Made by a program: the position numbers and the translations under genes. Shown here one piece after another: positions 31,561 through 39,654 of a stretch of 64,000 nt of DNA (position 1 is the first letter of the stretch; every line of letters begins with the position of its first letter). Origin of the DNA: Telmatospirillum sp. J64-1 (GTDB lineage Bacteria > Pseudomonadota > Alphaproteobacteria > Rhodospirillales > Magnetospirillaceae). The DNA is taken from assembly GCF_006980715.1 (NCBI RefSeq), contig NZ_SBHN01000006.1, positions 153,441 to 217,440 on the forward strand, read 5' to 3'. A model generated the notes under the pieces. That model was given only the letters and a program-made list of their open reading frames with translations, had not been told where the DNA came from and ran no database searches.

Positions 31561-32022
31561 ATGCGAAAGAAGCTCCAAATTACTTTCTGGTCAGGGTCGC
31601 TCCTCGGAGGTGCGATCGTGGCAACATTGGCTGGATGGCATTACGCCCGTTCCGGGTCCACCGTTGCGGCATCAGCGGAGGTCGTCGAGCAGGGCCGACA
31701 AGTCTATGCGGATCAATGCGCGTCTTGCCACGGCGCGAATCTGGAAGGGCAGCCGGACTGGCGCTCGCCGCTTCCCTCTGGTCGGCTCCCCGCACCGCCG
31801 CACGACGAAAGCGGCCACACCTGGCACCATGCCGATGAGATGCTGTTCCGCATCGTCAAGGAGGGTACAGCGGCCATCGTCGGAGGGAGCTATGAGAGCG
31901 ACATGCCTGGTTTTGCCGATGCCCTGAGCGACGGCGAGATCCGGGCTGTCCTCGCTTTTATCAAGAGTACCTGGCCGGAACGAGAGCGCGGATATCAGGA
32001 GGAGGTTTCCCGCCGCCGCTGA
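31561..32022 (+). CDS. Class I c-type cytochrome
   Basis: A 153-residue protein with an N-terminal helix (SGSLLGGAIVATLAGWHYA) that could be an anchor or signal, then a haem site CASCHGANLEGQPDW and a later Met-containing segment MPGFADALSDGEIRAVLAF, the usual distal ligand region. It is divergent from the Cys-rich protein and multicopper oxidase. It may accept electrons from copper oxidation; that is inference. Starts at 31552 or 31474 are possible; none has a strong ribosome site. Confidence 0.85.
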   Translation: MRKKLQITFWSGSLLGGAIVATLAGWHYARSGSTVAASAEVVEQGRQVYADQCASCHGANLEGQPDWRSPLPSGRLPAPPHDESGHTWHHADEMLFRIVKEGTAAIVGGSYESDMPGFADALSDGEIRAVLAFIKSTWPERERGYQEEVSRRR

Positions 32023-32128
32023 GGTTCGGAGTCCCGCCTACGCGGGCAGTTGTTGACCTGCGAAGTCGGCATTGACCCGTCCCGTTTCCGGCTCATCCAT
32101 CCTTGGGCCTCACTGAACGGATGATGTC

Positions 32129-32335
32129 TTAATGATGCCGCTGACATTTTTTCGGAGACACAGGAAGTTCACCAATAGCCAGGTAAGCTCGAGACAACGG
32201 CTTGTGCGAAGCTGTGGCGCCGAGCCCTCGCGCATCAATCAGTTCAAGAGCCTGCAATAGCTTCTCGGCAACTTCCATGTCGCCGTCCGAGCACGCCCGT
32301 TTGAACAGGTGCAGGATTTCGCCGGCAAGCGTCAT
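32129..32335 (-). CDS. Small hypothetical protein downstream of cueR
   Basis: A 68-residue protein starting MTLAGEILHLFKRACSDGDM, followed by EVAEKLLQALELID: two amphipathic helices that look like a small protein-interaction or dimerisation module. It starts 3 bases after the cueR stop, so it is co-transcribed and probably co-translated. No known motif is seen; the C-terminus KKCQRHH could bind metal. Function unknown. Confidence 0.6.
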   Translation of the reverse strand: MTLAGEILHLFKRACSDGDMEVAEKLLQALELIDARGLGATASHKPLSRAYLAIGELPVSPKKCQRHH

Positions 32336-32337
32336 GG

Positions 32338-32853
32338 CTATTGCTTCCTGGCGCCGTGGCCGCTCAGTTTCGCCTTCGCCGAAACGACGGGCCTCGTGTG
32401 CTCGAACCTGTTCCCTGTCGCGCCCGAACGATCGCGGGTGCGCGTGGGGCTGGTTTCAGGACCATCAGTCGCGGACAGTTCATCGATGATCGGGCAGTCC
32501 GGCCGGGCATTGCCCCGGCAGTTCTCGGCCAGATGCTTGAGCATCATGCTCATTTCCCTGAGTTCGCGCGCCTTCCGTTCAAGTTCTTCGACATGCTCGA
32601 GCGCCACGCGCTTGACGTCCGCGCTCGCCCGGCTCCGGTCTCGCCACAGGGCAAGCAATTCCGTCATTTTCTCGACCGAGAAACCGAGATCGCGCGCACG
32701 CCTGATAAAACGCAAAGTATGCACGTCCTTGTCGGAGTAATCCCGGTATCCGCTATCCGTTCGCGACGCTTCCGCGATCAATCCGATCGATTCGTAGTAG
32801 CGGATCATCTTCGCCGAGACGCCCGATGCCGCCGCTGCCTTTCCGATGTTCAT
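32338..32853 (-). CDS. cueR: Copper-responsive MerR-family activator CueR
   Basis: A 171-residue regulator. The N-terminal HTH reads MNIGKAAAASGVSAKMIRYY followed by ESIGLI; the dimerisation helix spans about residues 75-115; and the metal-binding loop is CRGNARPDCPII, with the two Cys spacing typical of CueR. It has an unusually long, charged tail after that loop (about 35 residues, SPTRTRDRSGATGNRFEHTR). Five dyad promoters of the CueR kind in the surrounding 12 kb are its likely targets. Confidence 0.93.
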   Translation of the reverse strand: MNIGKAAAASGVSAKMIRYYESIGLIAEASRTDSGYRDYSDKDVHTLRFIRRARDLGFSVEKMTELLALWRDRSRASADVKRVALEHVEELERKARELREMSMMLKHLAENCRGNARPDCPIIDELSATDGPETSPTRTRDRSGATGNRFEHTRPVVSAKAKLSGHGARKQ

Positions 32854-32873
32854 CGCTGGTTCCTTTCTTCGAT

Positions 32874-33890
32874 TTATGTAGGTGCTTCTTCGGGCGTAAA
32901 AAACACGTCCGCATGTATGTCCTCGCCGCGCAAGCCCAACTCGCGAAGCATGATGCCGGCAGCATCGATCATGGCAGGCAGTCCGGCCATATATGCCTTC
33001 CAGCCATCGAGGTCCTGCACGTCACTCACGATCGCATCCGTTACCAACCCAGTTCGGAAGTGATCGGATCGCCTCACTTCCGAAAGCACGGGTGTGAAAG
33101 TGAGGTTGTCGTAGGCGCTCGCCAGAAGACTGAAATGGTCGACGAGATAGAGATCGCGTTCCGTCCGCGCCCCGAAATAGAGATGGATCGGCTGTTGCAG
33201 GCCGCTTGCCAACGCCGTTTCGACAATCGACTTGATCGGCGCCAGTCCCGACCCGCCGGCAACCGCCAGAATTGGACCCGTATGCTGTTCGCGCAGAAAC
33301 GAGCTGCCGAGCGGCCCGCGAACCGAAACCTCGTCACCGACCTTGAGCGACCTGGCGACGTGTTCGCTGGTCGCTCCGCCGGGGACATGCCTTATGTGAA
33401 ATTCGAGGCAGGATCGACCCGGCTGGTTCGCCATCGAATAGTCGCGCGCCGGAACACCATCGAACGTCAGCTGCGCATACTGGCCCGCCTTGAACGCGAT
33501 GGCCTCTTCCGTTTCGACCTCCAGCCTGATCTGCCGGATGTCGTGGGTTGCGTCATCGATCGCGACGACCCGCGTCCGATAGGTGCGGACGGGAAGATCA
33601 AGCTGTTCTTCCTCCTCATCGAGCCACGCGACGGTGCAATCCGTGAGCGGCTGCGCGCGGCATGCAAGGATCAATCCCTCAGCCCGCTCATCGTCCGTCA
33701 GGGAAAAGCGTGTATGCGGCAGAAGATCGACCTCGCCGCTGAGCAGTCGGGACTTGCACGAGCCGCAGCGGCCCGAACGGCATCCATGAGGATATGCGAT
33801 CCCTTCTTCCAGCGCTCTCTCCAGAATGGTTCGGCCATCCGGCACGTCGATGATGCGCCCCGCCTGCCGAATTTCGATTTGTCTTGCCAT
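32874..33890 (-). CDS. 2Fe-2S ferredoxin-NAD(P)H reductase
   Basis: A 338-residue electron-transfer protein. The N-terminal plant-type ferredoxin domain has the cluster ligands in CRSGRCGSCKSRL and LILACRA (about residues 37-85). It is followed by an FAD domain (RDYSMANQP) and an NAD(P) domain (ILAVAGGSGLAPIKSI). The layout resembles reductases of oxygenases or of the CDP-glucoseen type, but no oxygenase is nearby. The ATG at 33890 has GGAG seven bases upstream. It lies between cueR and a glutaredoxin, so a redox role in copper stress is suggested. Confidence 0.88.
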   Translation of the reverse strand: MARQIEIRQAGRIIDVPDGRTILERALEEGIAYPHGCRSGRCGSCKSRLLSGEVDLLPHTRFSLTDDERAEGLILACRAQPLTDCTVAWLDEEEEQLDLPVRTYRTRVVAIDDATHDIRQIRLEVETEEAIAFKAGQYAQLTFDGVPARDYSMANQPGRSCLEFHIRHVPGGATSEHVARSLKVGDEVSVRGPLGSSFLREQHTGPILAVAGGSGLAPIKSIVETALASGLQQPIHLYFGARTERDLYLVDHFSLLASAYDNLTFTPVLSEVRRSDHFRTGLVTDAIVSDVQDLDGWKAYMAGLPAMIDAAGIMLRELGLRGEDIHADVFFTPEEAPT

Positions 33891-33901
33891 GACGATCTCC
33901 C

Positions 33902-34165
33902 TCAAGCGGCACCCGATGACAGGGCTTCCGCCAGGCGAGGTTTCTGGTCGGCGAACGTTCCGTAAAAGACCTGTTCATTGATGATCGTGATCGGGGCAAC
34001 GCGCACGCCGGTCCGCGCTTTCGCCTCTTCGGCGATCTGCGGATCCGACAGGTCCAGCTCTTCGAATGAGACGCCTTGATCAACAAGCCAGCGTTTGACC
34101 GCATGGCAATCGGGGCAGGTTGGCGTGGTATAAAGCACCACCGACGGAGTTTTCGTGTAGGTCAT
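33902..34165 (-). CDS. Glutaredoxin family protein
   Basis: An 87-residue thioredoxin-fold protein with active site TPTCPDCHAVKRWL near residue 15 and the cis-Pro region RVAPITIINEQVFYG. CPDC differs from the classical CPYC. It lies 11 bases before the ferredoxin-reductase gene and about 50 bases downstream of copA, so it is likely part of the copper operon; repair of copper-damaged thiols is a plausible role. Confidence 0.88.
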   Translation of the reverse strand: MTYTKTPSVVLYTTPTCPDCHAVKRWLVDQGVSFEELDLSDPQIAEEAKARTGVRVAPITIINEQVFYGTFADQKPRLAEALSSGAA

Positions 34166-34216
34166 CGCTTCATTTCTTTAGGTGTGGCGAGCCTGCCGGA
34201 GCAGGCTCGCCTGTTC

Positions 34217-36775
34217 TCACTCCGCGGGCGCGAGTTCAGGCTGACGGGGCCGGACTGCACCGATTTCCGCCTGCGCGGGCGCGCGGAAGGTCTTGAGCCT
34301 CAGCGCATTGCCGAGCACGAAGACGCTCGACAGGGCCATGGCGCCGGCGGCAAAGACCGGCGACAGCAGGATGCCGTAGGCCGGATAGAGCAGGCCAGCG
34401 GCAACGGGGACCAGAGCCGTGTTGTAGGCAAAGGCCCAGAACAGGTTCTGCCGGATGTTGCCGATCGTCGCCTTCGACAACGCGATCGCGTTCGGCACAC
34501 CTTGCAGGCTGCCCGACATCAGCACCACATCGGCGGCCTCGATCGCGATGTCCGTACCGGTGCCGATGGCAAGGCCCACATCCGCCTCGGCCAGCGCCGG
34601 CGCGTCATTGATGCCGTCGCCGACAAAGGCGACCTTGCCGTGCTCGGCCTTGAGGCGGCGCACCGCGTCGACCTTGCCGTCCGGCAGCACTTCTGCCACC
34701 ACCTCGTCGATCCCCAGCCGAGCCGCAATGGCTTTTGCCGTGCGCTTGTTGTCGCCGGTGATCATCGCGACCTTGAGGCCGAGATCGTGCAGCGCCTTGA
34801 TCGCCGCAGGCGTGGTCTCCTTGATCGGATCGGCCACGGCGATGACCGCCGCGAGCTTGCCGTCGATCGCCGCATAGAGCGGTGACTTGCCCTCATTGCC
34901 GAGACGTTCGGCAATTTTTGCGAAGGCAGCCACGTCATGGCCGAGGTCTGCCATGTAGCGGTCAGCGCCGATCTCGACGCGCTTGCCGCCGCTCACGGCC
35001 TTGACGCCGAAACCCGTCACCGATTCGAAGTCCGACACGGCCGGCAGCGGGATGTTCCCCCCGGCGGCCGCATCCACGATCGCACGGGCGATCGGATGCT
35101 CCGACTTCGCCTCGACGGCCGCCACCAGACCGAGGACATCTGCCCGGTCGAAACCAAGGGCCAGTTCCAGATCGGTGAGCGCAGGCTTGCCTTCGGTCAG
35201 CGTGCCCGTCTTGTCGACGGCGACGACCCTGGCGTCCTTGAGCAGTTGCAACGCTTCGCCCTTGCGGAAGAGCACGCCAAGTTCCGCACCGCGGCCCGTG
35301 CCCACCATGATCGAGGTCGGCGTCGCCAGACCCATGGCGCAGGGGCAGGCGATGATCAGGACGGCGACGGCATTGACCAGAGCGAATGTAAGTGCCGGTG
35401 ACGGCCCAAACCAGAGCCAGGCCGCGAAGGTCAGGGCCGCTACGGCGAAGACCGCCGGTACGAACCACATCGTCACCTTGTCGACCAGCGCCTGGATGGG
35501 CAGCTTGGAGCCCTGTGCCTCCTCGACCATGCGGATGATCTGCGACAGCACGGTGTTGCCGCCGACCGCCGTCGCACGGATGGCAAAGGCACCCTTCTGG
35601 TTCACCGTTCCGGCCACGACCTCGCTGCCATTCGTTTTGGACACCGGGATCGGTTCGCCCGTGATCATCGATTCGTCGACATAGCTCTGGCCTTCGATGA
35701 CCTCGCCATCCACCGGGATGCGATCGCCGGGACGAACCTCGACGATGTCTCCCGACAGCACGGCGTCGATCGGCAGTTCGACCGTCTTGCCGTCCCTGCG
35801 CACGCGCGCCATCTTGGCCTGAAGGCCAACGAGACGCTTGATCGCCTCAGAGGTGCGTCCCTTGGCACGAGCCTCCAGCAGGCGACCGAGCAAGATCAGC
35901 GTCACGATGACGGCGGCTGCCTCGAAATAGACATTCACCGTTCCGGCAGGCAGGAAACCGGGCGCGAAGGTCGCGACCAGCGAATAGCCATAGGCGGCGA
36001 GCGTGCCGACCGCGACCAGTGAATTCATGTCGGGGGCGAGCCGCCACAGGGCGGGCAGCCCCTTGTCATAAAAGCGGATACCCGGAACGAACAGCACGAT
36101 GGTCGTCAACAGGAACTGGATGTACCAGTTCATCTGCATGCCGATGGTCGAAGCGATCAGGTCATGCATGCCCGGGACGACGTGCGAGCCCATCTCCAGG
36201 ATAAAGACAGGCACCGTCAGCACCGCCGCGATGGTGAAATCGCGCGTCAGTTCACGGCGCTCCGCTTCCTTCTTTTCGGAACGATCATCCGTCTCGCCCT
36301 GGCTGGTTCCTGCCGCCGTGGCGATCACCCTGGCGTCGTATCCCGCGCCCTCAATGGCAGCCACCAAAGCCGCCGCATCGGCGCTGCCCTGGATCGTGGC
36401 CTTCTCGGTCGCGAGGTTGACGACGGCATTGGTGACGCCGGGTACGGCCTTGAGCGCCTTTTCGACGCGTCCCACGCAGGATGCGCAGGTCATGCCCTCG
36501 ATCGCCACTTCAAGCGAGGCTGCCGTTGGCGCGGAGAAGCTTGCCGCAACCTCATAGCCTACATCCTCCACGGCCTTGACGAGCGTGGCAGGATCGACCG
36601 CAGCGTTCGTGGTGATGCTCGCCTTTTCTGTCGCCAGATTGACGACCGCATCGGCGACGCCAGGCACGGCCTTGAGGGCTCTTTCGACACGACCTACGCA
36701 GGATGCACAGGTCATCCCCTCAATGGGGAGTGATATCGTTCCAGACAAGTCTGTTGCTCGAACGGGGGCATTCAT
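34217..36775 (-). CDS. copA: Copper-translocating P-type ATPase CopA, two HMA domains
   Basis: An 852-residue copper(I) exporter. Two N-terminal heavy-metal-associated domains each carry [12 protein letters not shown] (near residues 19 and 90). The core shows TGEPIPVS, the membrane site [26 protein letters not shown] and GDGINDAP, with YN and GAMALSS in the late helices. The ATG at 36775 has GGAGG upstream; the longer frame is not supported. It is transcribed divergently from the HMA chaperone gene across two back-to-back CueR-type promoters. It is distinct from the ATPase at 26865-29258 (no YHS domain). Confidence 0.96.
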   Translation of the reverse strand: MNAPVRATDLSGTISLPIEGMTCASCVGRVERALKAVPGVADAVVNLATEKASITTNAAVDPATLVKAVEDVGYEVAASFSAPTAASLEVAIEGMTCASCVGRVEKALKAVPGVTNAVVNLATEKATIQGSADAAALVAAIEGAGYDARVIATAAGTSQGETDDRSEKKEAERRELTRDFTIAAVLTVPVFILEMGSHVVPGMHDLIASTIGMQMNWYIQFLLTTIVLFVPGIRFYDKGLPALWRLAPDMNSLVAVGTLAAYGYSLVATFAPGFLPAGTVNVYFEAAAVIVTLILLGRLLEARAKGRTSEAIKRLVGLQAKMARVRRDGKTVELPIDAVLSGDIVEVRPGDRIPVDGEVIEGQSYVDESMITGEPIPVSKTNGSEVVAGTVNQKGAFAIRATAVGGNTVLSQIIRMVEEAQGSKLPIQALVDKVTMWFVPAVFAVAALTFAAWLWFGPSPALTFALVNAVAVLIIACPCAMGLATPTSIMVGTGRGAELGVLFRKGEALQLLKDARVVAVDKTGTLTEGKPALTDLELALGFDRADVLGLVAAVEAKSEHPIARAIVDAAAGGNIPLPAVSDFESVTGFGVKAVSGGKRVEIGADRYMADLGHDVAAFAKIAERLGNEGKSPLYAAIDGKLAAVIAVADPIKETTPAAIKALHDLGLKVAMITGDNKRTAKAIAARLGIDEVVAEVLPDGKVDAVRRLKAEHGKVAFVGDGINDAPALAEADVGLAIGTGTDIAIEAADVVLMSGSLQGVPNAIALSKATIGNIRQNLFWAFAYNTALVPVAAGLLYPAYGILLSPVFAAGAMALSSVFVLGNALRLKTFRAPAQAEIGAVRPRQPELAPAE

Positions 36776-36815
36776 AGCCGCCTCCTTTTTTGTCCCGAAA
36801 TTCCAGTTCGGACAG

Positions 36816-36846
36816 AAGATGGGGCTTCCAACCATGGGAAGGTCAA
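36816..36846 (-). promoter_or_regulatory. CueR-type dyad promoter of copA
   Basis: Minus strand: TTGACC at 36846-36841, spacer of 19 bases with the dyad CTTCCCATGGTTGGAAG at 36841-36825, -10 near 36821-36816 (CATCTT, weak). Back to back with the promoter at 36872-36902, so that CueR can switch copA and the chaperone gene together. Confidence 0.8.
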
Positions 36847-36871
36847 GAGGACAAAAAGAGAAAAATCGCTA

Positions 36872-36902
36872 TTGACCTTCCCATGGTTGGAAGCCCTACA
36901 TC
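36872..36902 (+). promoter_or_regulatory. CueR-type dyad promoter of the copper chaperone gene
   Basis: Plus strand: TTGACC at 36872-36877, 19-base spacer holding the dyad CTTCCCATGGTTGGAAG, and -10 TACATC at 36897-36902. The start codon of the HMA chaperone follows at 36936. The dyad is identical to that of the copA promoter. Confidence 0.82.
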
Positions 36903-36935
36903 CGGCAGCGTGAGACCGAAACAAGGAGAATTCTC

Positions 36936-37130
36936 ATGGAACTCAGAATCGAGAACATGACCTGCGGCGGCTGCGCGAAATCCGTCACCAAGGCGATCCA
37001 GTCAGTCGACCCCACCGCCAGGGTGGAGACGAATCCGGAAGCGCGCGCGGTTAAGGTCGAGACGACTGCTACGGCGGGGGCTCTTCAGCAGGTTCTCGAA
37101 GAAGCCGGCTATCCTGCAACTGTAAACTGA
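36936..37130 (+). CDS. HMA-domain copper chaperone (CopZ-like)
   Basis: A 64-residue protein that is a single heavy-metal-associated domain: [20 protein letters not shown] with the MTCGGC metal site, and the C-terminal [15 protein letters not shown]. It should carry copper(I) to the CopA HMA domains. A ribosome site AAGGAG precedes the ATG. It is the first gene of a plus-strand unit with the following DUF305 gene, 14 bases away. Confidence 0.93.
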   Translation: MELRIENMTCGGCAKSVTKAIQSVDPTARVETNPEARAVKVETTATAGALQQVLEEAGYPATVN

Positions 37131-37144
37131 CCAGGAGCTGCGTC

Positions 37145-37549
37145 ATGAACAAGCTCACCCCGATCTTCATTGCCGGCGCGTTCGTCATTGCCGGCGGACT
37201 CGCCTACGCACAGTCCCAGATGGACGAGCAAGGCCAAGGAGCGACCATGAATCACGGTGAACATGCCGGACACGGCGCCGGCACGCCTTCGGATAACCCT
37301 GTCATTCGGGCCTACAGGCAAGCCAACGACAAGATGCATGCCGATATGGCGATCGAATTTACGGGCGATGCGGATGAGGATTTCATGCGCGGCATGATCC
37401 CCCATCACCAGGGCGCCATCGACATGGCTCGTGTCGTTCTCGAACACGGATCAGACCCCGAGGTGCGAGCACTTGCTGAGGAGGTCATCTCCGCCCAGGA
37501 GGCGGAAATCGCGCAGATGCAGGAATGGCTGGCCAAGCGCGGCCAATGA
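37145..37549 (+). CDS. DUF305 periplasmic protein (CopM-like)
   Basis: A 134-residue protein with a signal peptide ([18 protein letters not shown]), a His/Met-rich segment ([12 protein letters not shown]) and the DUF305 core: [20 protein letters not shown], then [20 protein letters not shown]. The MIPHHQGAI motif with paired His is the family signature. Related proteins bind copper in the periplasm. It is co-transcribed with the chaperone. Confidence 0.92.
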   Translation: MNKLTPIFIAGAFVIAGGLAYAQSQMDEQGQGATMNHGEHAGHGAGTPSDNPVIRAYRQANDKMHADMAIEFTGDADEDFMRGMIPHHQGAIDMARVVLEHGSDPEVRALAEEVISAQEAEIAQMQEWLAKRGQ

Positions 37550-37565
37550 CACGGTGAAGGGCGGA

Positions 37566-37829
37566 TCAATTCCGCCCTTTTCCTTTGCCGGTCATCAGCA
37601 CGATGACAGTTGCCACCGCGAAGGCGACAAGCACTCCATCGGTTCGCCTACGATCAAGGCAAACGGCTGCGGTGGACACAGAACGACGCCCGGAACCCTG
37701 CTTAGATAATGGTGATGCGTCCGCTGCCTCGACCAGGGATAGTAGCGTATCGGCCAGATTCCTGACCGTAAGCAACCCGACCCGAAGCTCGCCAACAGCG
37801 GCGATCAGATTCTCGGCTCTGATCTTCAT
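37566..37829 (-). CDS. Small membrane protein under a CueR-type promoter
   Basis: An 87-residue protein of no recognised family. It starts MKIRAENLIAAVGELRVGLL with a well-placed AAAGGAG upstream, has an amphipathic N-terminal half (TVRNLADTLLSLVEAADASP) and one C-terminal helix GVLVAFAVATVIVLM followed by a basic end GKGKGRN, so it is probably membrane-anchored with an outside-in orientation to be tested. Only two Cys/His-type residues occur, so direct metal binding is not evident. Its own dyad promoter makes it a regulon member. Confidence 0.65.
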   Translation of the reverse strand: MKIRAENLIAAVGELRVGLLTVRNLADTLLSLVEAADASPLSKQGSGRRSVSTAAVCLDRRRTDGVLVAFAVATVIVLMTGKGKGRN

Positions 37830-37855
37830 GGATTGATCTCCTTTGCTTGTCTGGG

Positions 37856-37886
37856 ATGATAATCCTTCCCACCGTTGGAAGGTCAA
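37856..37886 (-). promoter_or_regulatory. CueR-type dyad promoter of the small membrane protein gene
   Basis: Minus strand: TTGACC at 37886-37881, 19-base spacer with the dyad CCTTCCAAcggtGGGAAGG at 37882-37864, and a good -10 TATCAT at 37861-37856. It has the best -10 among the five copper-type boxes here. Confidence 0.82.
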
Positions 37887-37983
37887 CCCTACTGATGATC
37901 ACGACAATGGGCAAAGCAGTCGGAAGGTGCCGACGAGAGATTTATTGATCGGAAGGAACCCAAGGTGGCTCTCGAGCCTTAAT

Positions 37984-38000
37984 ATACCCATATGGGGTAT
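37984..38000. promoter_or_regulatory. CsoR/RcnR-type operator
   Basis: ATACCCATATGGGGTAT, an inverted repeat ATACCC/GGGTAT around a short AT centre with G/C tracts, as in operators of the CsoR family. It lies just before the start of the CsoR-type gene and would overlap an in-frame ATG at 37992, which is why the start at 38010 is preferred. Autoregulation is inferred. Confidence 0.7.
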
Positions 38001-38009
38001 TTAACGGCG

Positions 38010-38285
38010 ATGTGCCAGAAGAACAACAAAGCCCTCCGCACGAGGCTCAACCGGATTGAAGGACAGGTGCGCGGGGTCGGCCAGATGGTCGCGGATGACC
38101 GCTACTGCATCGACATCCTGCACCAGGTTCACGCGATCAAGGCCGCTCTCGCCAAGGTCGAGACTGAAATCCTGAAGTCCCATGCCGCCTGCTGCGTCGA
38201 GGATGCGATCGCCTCGGGGAACGCCGCGCAGCAGCGCGCGAAATTTACCGAGCTGGTCGAGGTCTTCGCCAAGGCGAAGCTATAG
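38010..38285 (+). CDS. Metal-sensing CsoR/RcnR-family repressor
   Basis: A 91-residue all-helical repressor: LRTRLNRIEGQVRGVGQMVA, then DRYCIDILHQVHAIKAALAK and a C-terminal SHAACCVEDAI. The Cys in YCIDIL and the His/Cys in the following helix are the metal or electrophile ligands of the family. CsoR (copper), RcnR (nickel/cobalt) and formaldehyde sensors share this pattern; the copper context favours a copper or redox signal. It starts 19 bases before the glutaredoxin-MauE gene, so both are likely one operon. Confidence 0.88.
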   Translation: MCQKNNKALRTRLNRIEGQVRGVGQMVADDRYCIDILHQVHAIKAALAKVETEILKSHAACCVEDAIASGNAAQQRAKFTELVEVFAKAKL

Positions 38286-38303
38286 ACATCAAAGGAACCG
38301 AAA

Positions 38304-39065
38304 ATGGCATCTGGAAAACACGCCGAACTGCACCGGATGGTGACGCCCGAACATACCTGTCCCTACGGTCTCAAATCCCTCGATCTTCTGAAACGTGAGG
38401 GTTACGCAGTCAACGACCATGAACTTACTTCCCGCGCCGAAATTGACGCCTTTAAGGAAGAGCATGGTGTGGAGACCACACCGCAGACCTTCATCGATGG
38501 CAAGCGCATTGGCGGTTATGACGATCTCCTCGCTTTTTTCGGCAAGGAGGTGAAGGACAAGGACGCTACCACCTACACGCCTGTGATCGCACTGTTCTCG
38601 ATGGCAGCGGCAATGGCGCTGGCGGCGAGCTGGGCTGCGTTCGGAAGTCTCCTCACCGTCGAGGCGGCAGAGTGGTTCATCGCCATTGCCATGTCCCTGC
38701 TCGCCTTACAGAAGCTGAAGGACGTGGAGGGCTTCGCCACCATGTTCCTGAACTACGATCTGTTGGCACAGCGGTGGGTGCGTTACTCCTATATTTATCC
38801 GTTCGCCGAGGCTTTGGCAGGCATTCTCATGATCGCCGGAGCCTTGATGTGGCTGTCGATTCCGGTCGCCCTCTTCATCGGCACAATCGGAGCCATCTCC
38901 GTCTTCAAGGCGGTCTATATCGATAAGCGCGAACTCAAATGCGCTTGTGTCGGCGGAGACAGCAACGTGCCGCTCGGATTTGTGTCGCTGACCGAAAACC
39001 TGATGATGGTCGGAATGGCCATCTGGATGCTGCTCAAGCCGATGGGCGTGGGTCTTGGGCATTGA
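38304..39065 (+). CDS. Glutaredoxin-MauE/DoxX-type fusion membrane protein
   Basis: A 253-residue fusion. Residues 1-85 form a glutaredoxin domain (MVTPEHTCPYGLKSLDLLKR; TTPQTFIDGKRIGGYDDLLA), but the active site is CPYG, so only one Cys remains. Residues 90-250 contain four or five helices of the MauE/DoxX type (FSMAAAMALAASWAAFGSLL; FAEALAGILMIAGALMWLSI) and a conserved CACVGGDSNVPLG motif near the C-terminus. The membrane part could move electrons or thiols across the membrane. It sits with a CsoR-type repressor and a DUF305 protein. Confidence 0.87.
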   Translation: MASGKHAELHRMVTPEHTCPYGLKSLDLLKREGYAVNDHELTSRAEIDAFKEEHGVETTPQTFIDGKRIGGYDDLLAFFGKEVKDKDATTYTPVIALFSMAAAMALAASWAAFGSLLTVEAAEWFIAIAMSLLALQKLKDVEGFATMFLNYDLLAQRWVRYSYIYPFAEALAGILMIAGALMWLSIPVALFIGTIGAISVFKAVYIDKRELKCACVGGDSNVPLGFVSLTENLMMVGMAIWMLLKPMGVGLGH

Positions 39066-39088
39066 TTAAGCGCAGCGGGAGAGACGAG

Positions 39089-39592
39089 ATGACCCAATCA
39101 TCCGACACCAACAAACGGCACCACGAGAACCACGGCGCAGGCCGTCCCTATCTGATGTTCTGGATCAACATGGCGCTCGGTCTGGTCGTCATGTACGTCG
39201 TGATGTTTTCGATGATCGACGGTCTGCATGACTTTCGGAACAATCTCAACATGTTCTACATGGCCGTGACCATGTGGGCGCCGATGGGCATCTTCATGCT
39301 GGCGACAATGCCGGGCATGTTTCTAAGAAGGGCTCTCAATCTCGCGCTCTATGCGGCGTTCATCGTCCTGACGATCGGGTCGTTTGCGGCGACGCGCGCA
39401 CAAACCTTCATCGACGATCGTCAGTTTATCGACTCGATGATCCCCCATCATTCGGGAGCTATCCTGATGTGTCGGGAGGCCGATATCAGAGACGCCGAAC
39501 TGGTTGCATTGTGCGACGATATAATCCGCGCGCAACGGTCTGAAATCGAACAGATGGAGCAGATCAAAACACGTCTCGACAATGCTGACTGA
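39089..39592 (+). CDS. DUF305 membrane protein
   Basis: A 167-residue protein with three N-terminal helices (FWINMALGLVVMYVVMFSMI; then MAVTMWAPMGIFMLATMPGM and ALYAAFIVLTIGSFAA) followed by a periplasmic DUF305-type half: FIDSMIPHHSGAILMCREAD. It differs from the soluble DUF305 protein at 37145-37549 by being membrane-anchored. The ATG has GGGAG upstream and lies 23 bases after the fusion gene, so it closes that operon. A role in copper handling is inferred. Confidence 0.88.
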   Translation: MTQSSDTNKRHHENHGAGRPYLMFWINMALGLVVMYVVMFSMIDGLHDFRNNLNMFYMAVTMWAPMGIFMLATMPGMFLRRALNLALYAAFIVLTIGSFAATRAQTFIDDRQFIDSMIPHHSGAILMCREADIRDAELVALCDDIIRAQRSEIEQMEQIKTRLDNAD

Positions 39593-39654
39593 CTATTCTG
39601 AGACACGAGCACTTATGGTGTCGCTGCTCGAACAACTGGGAAAAGTGCGACACA

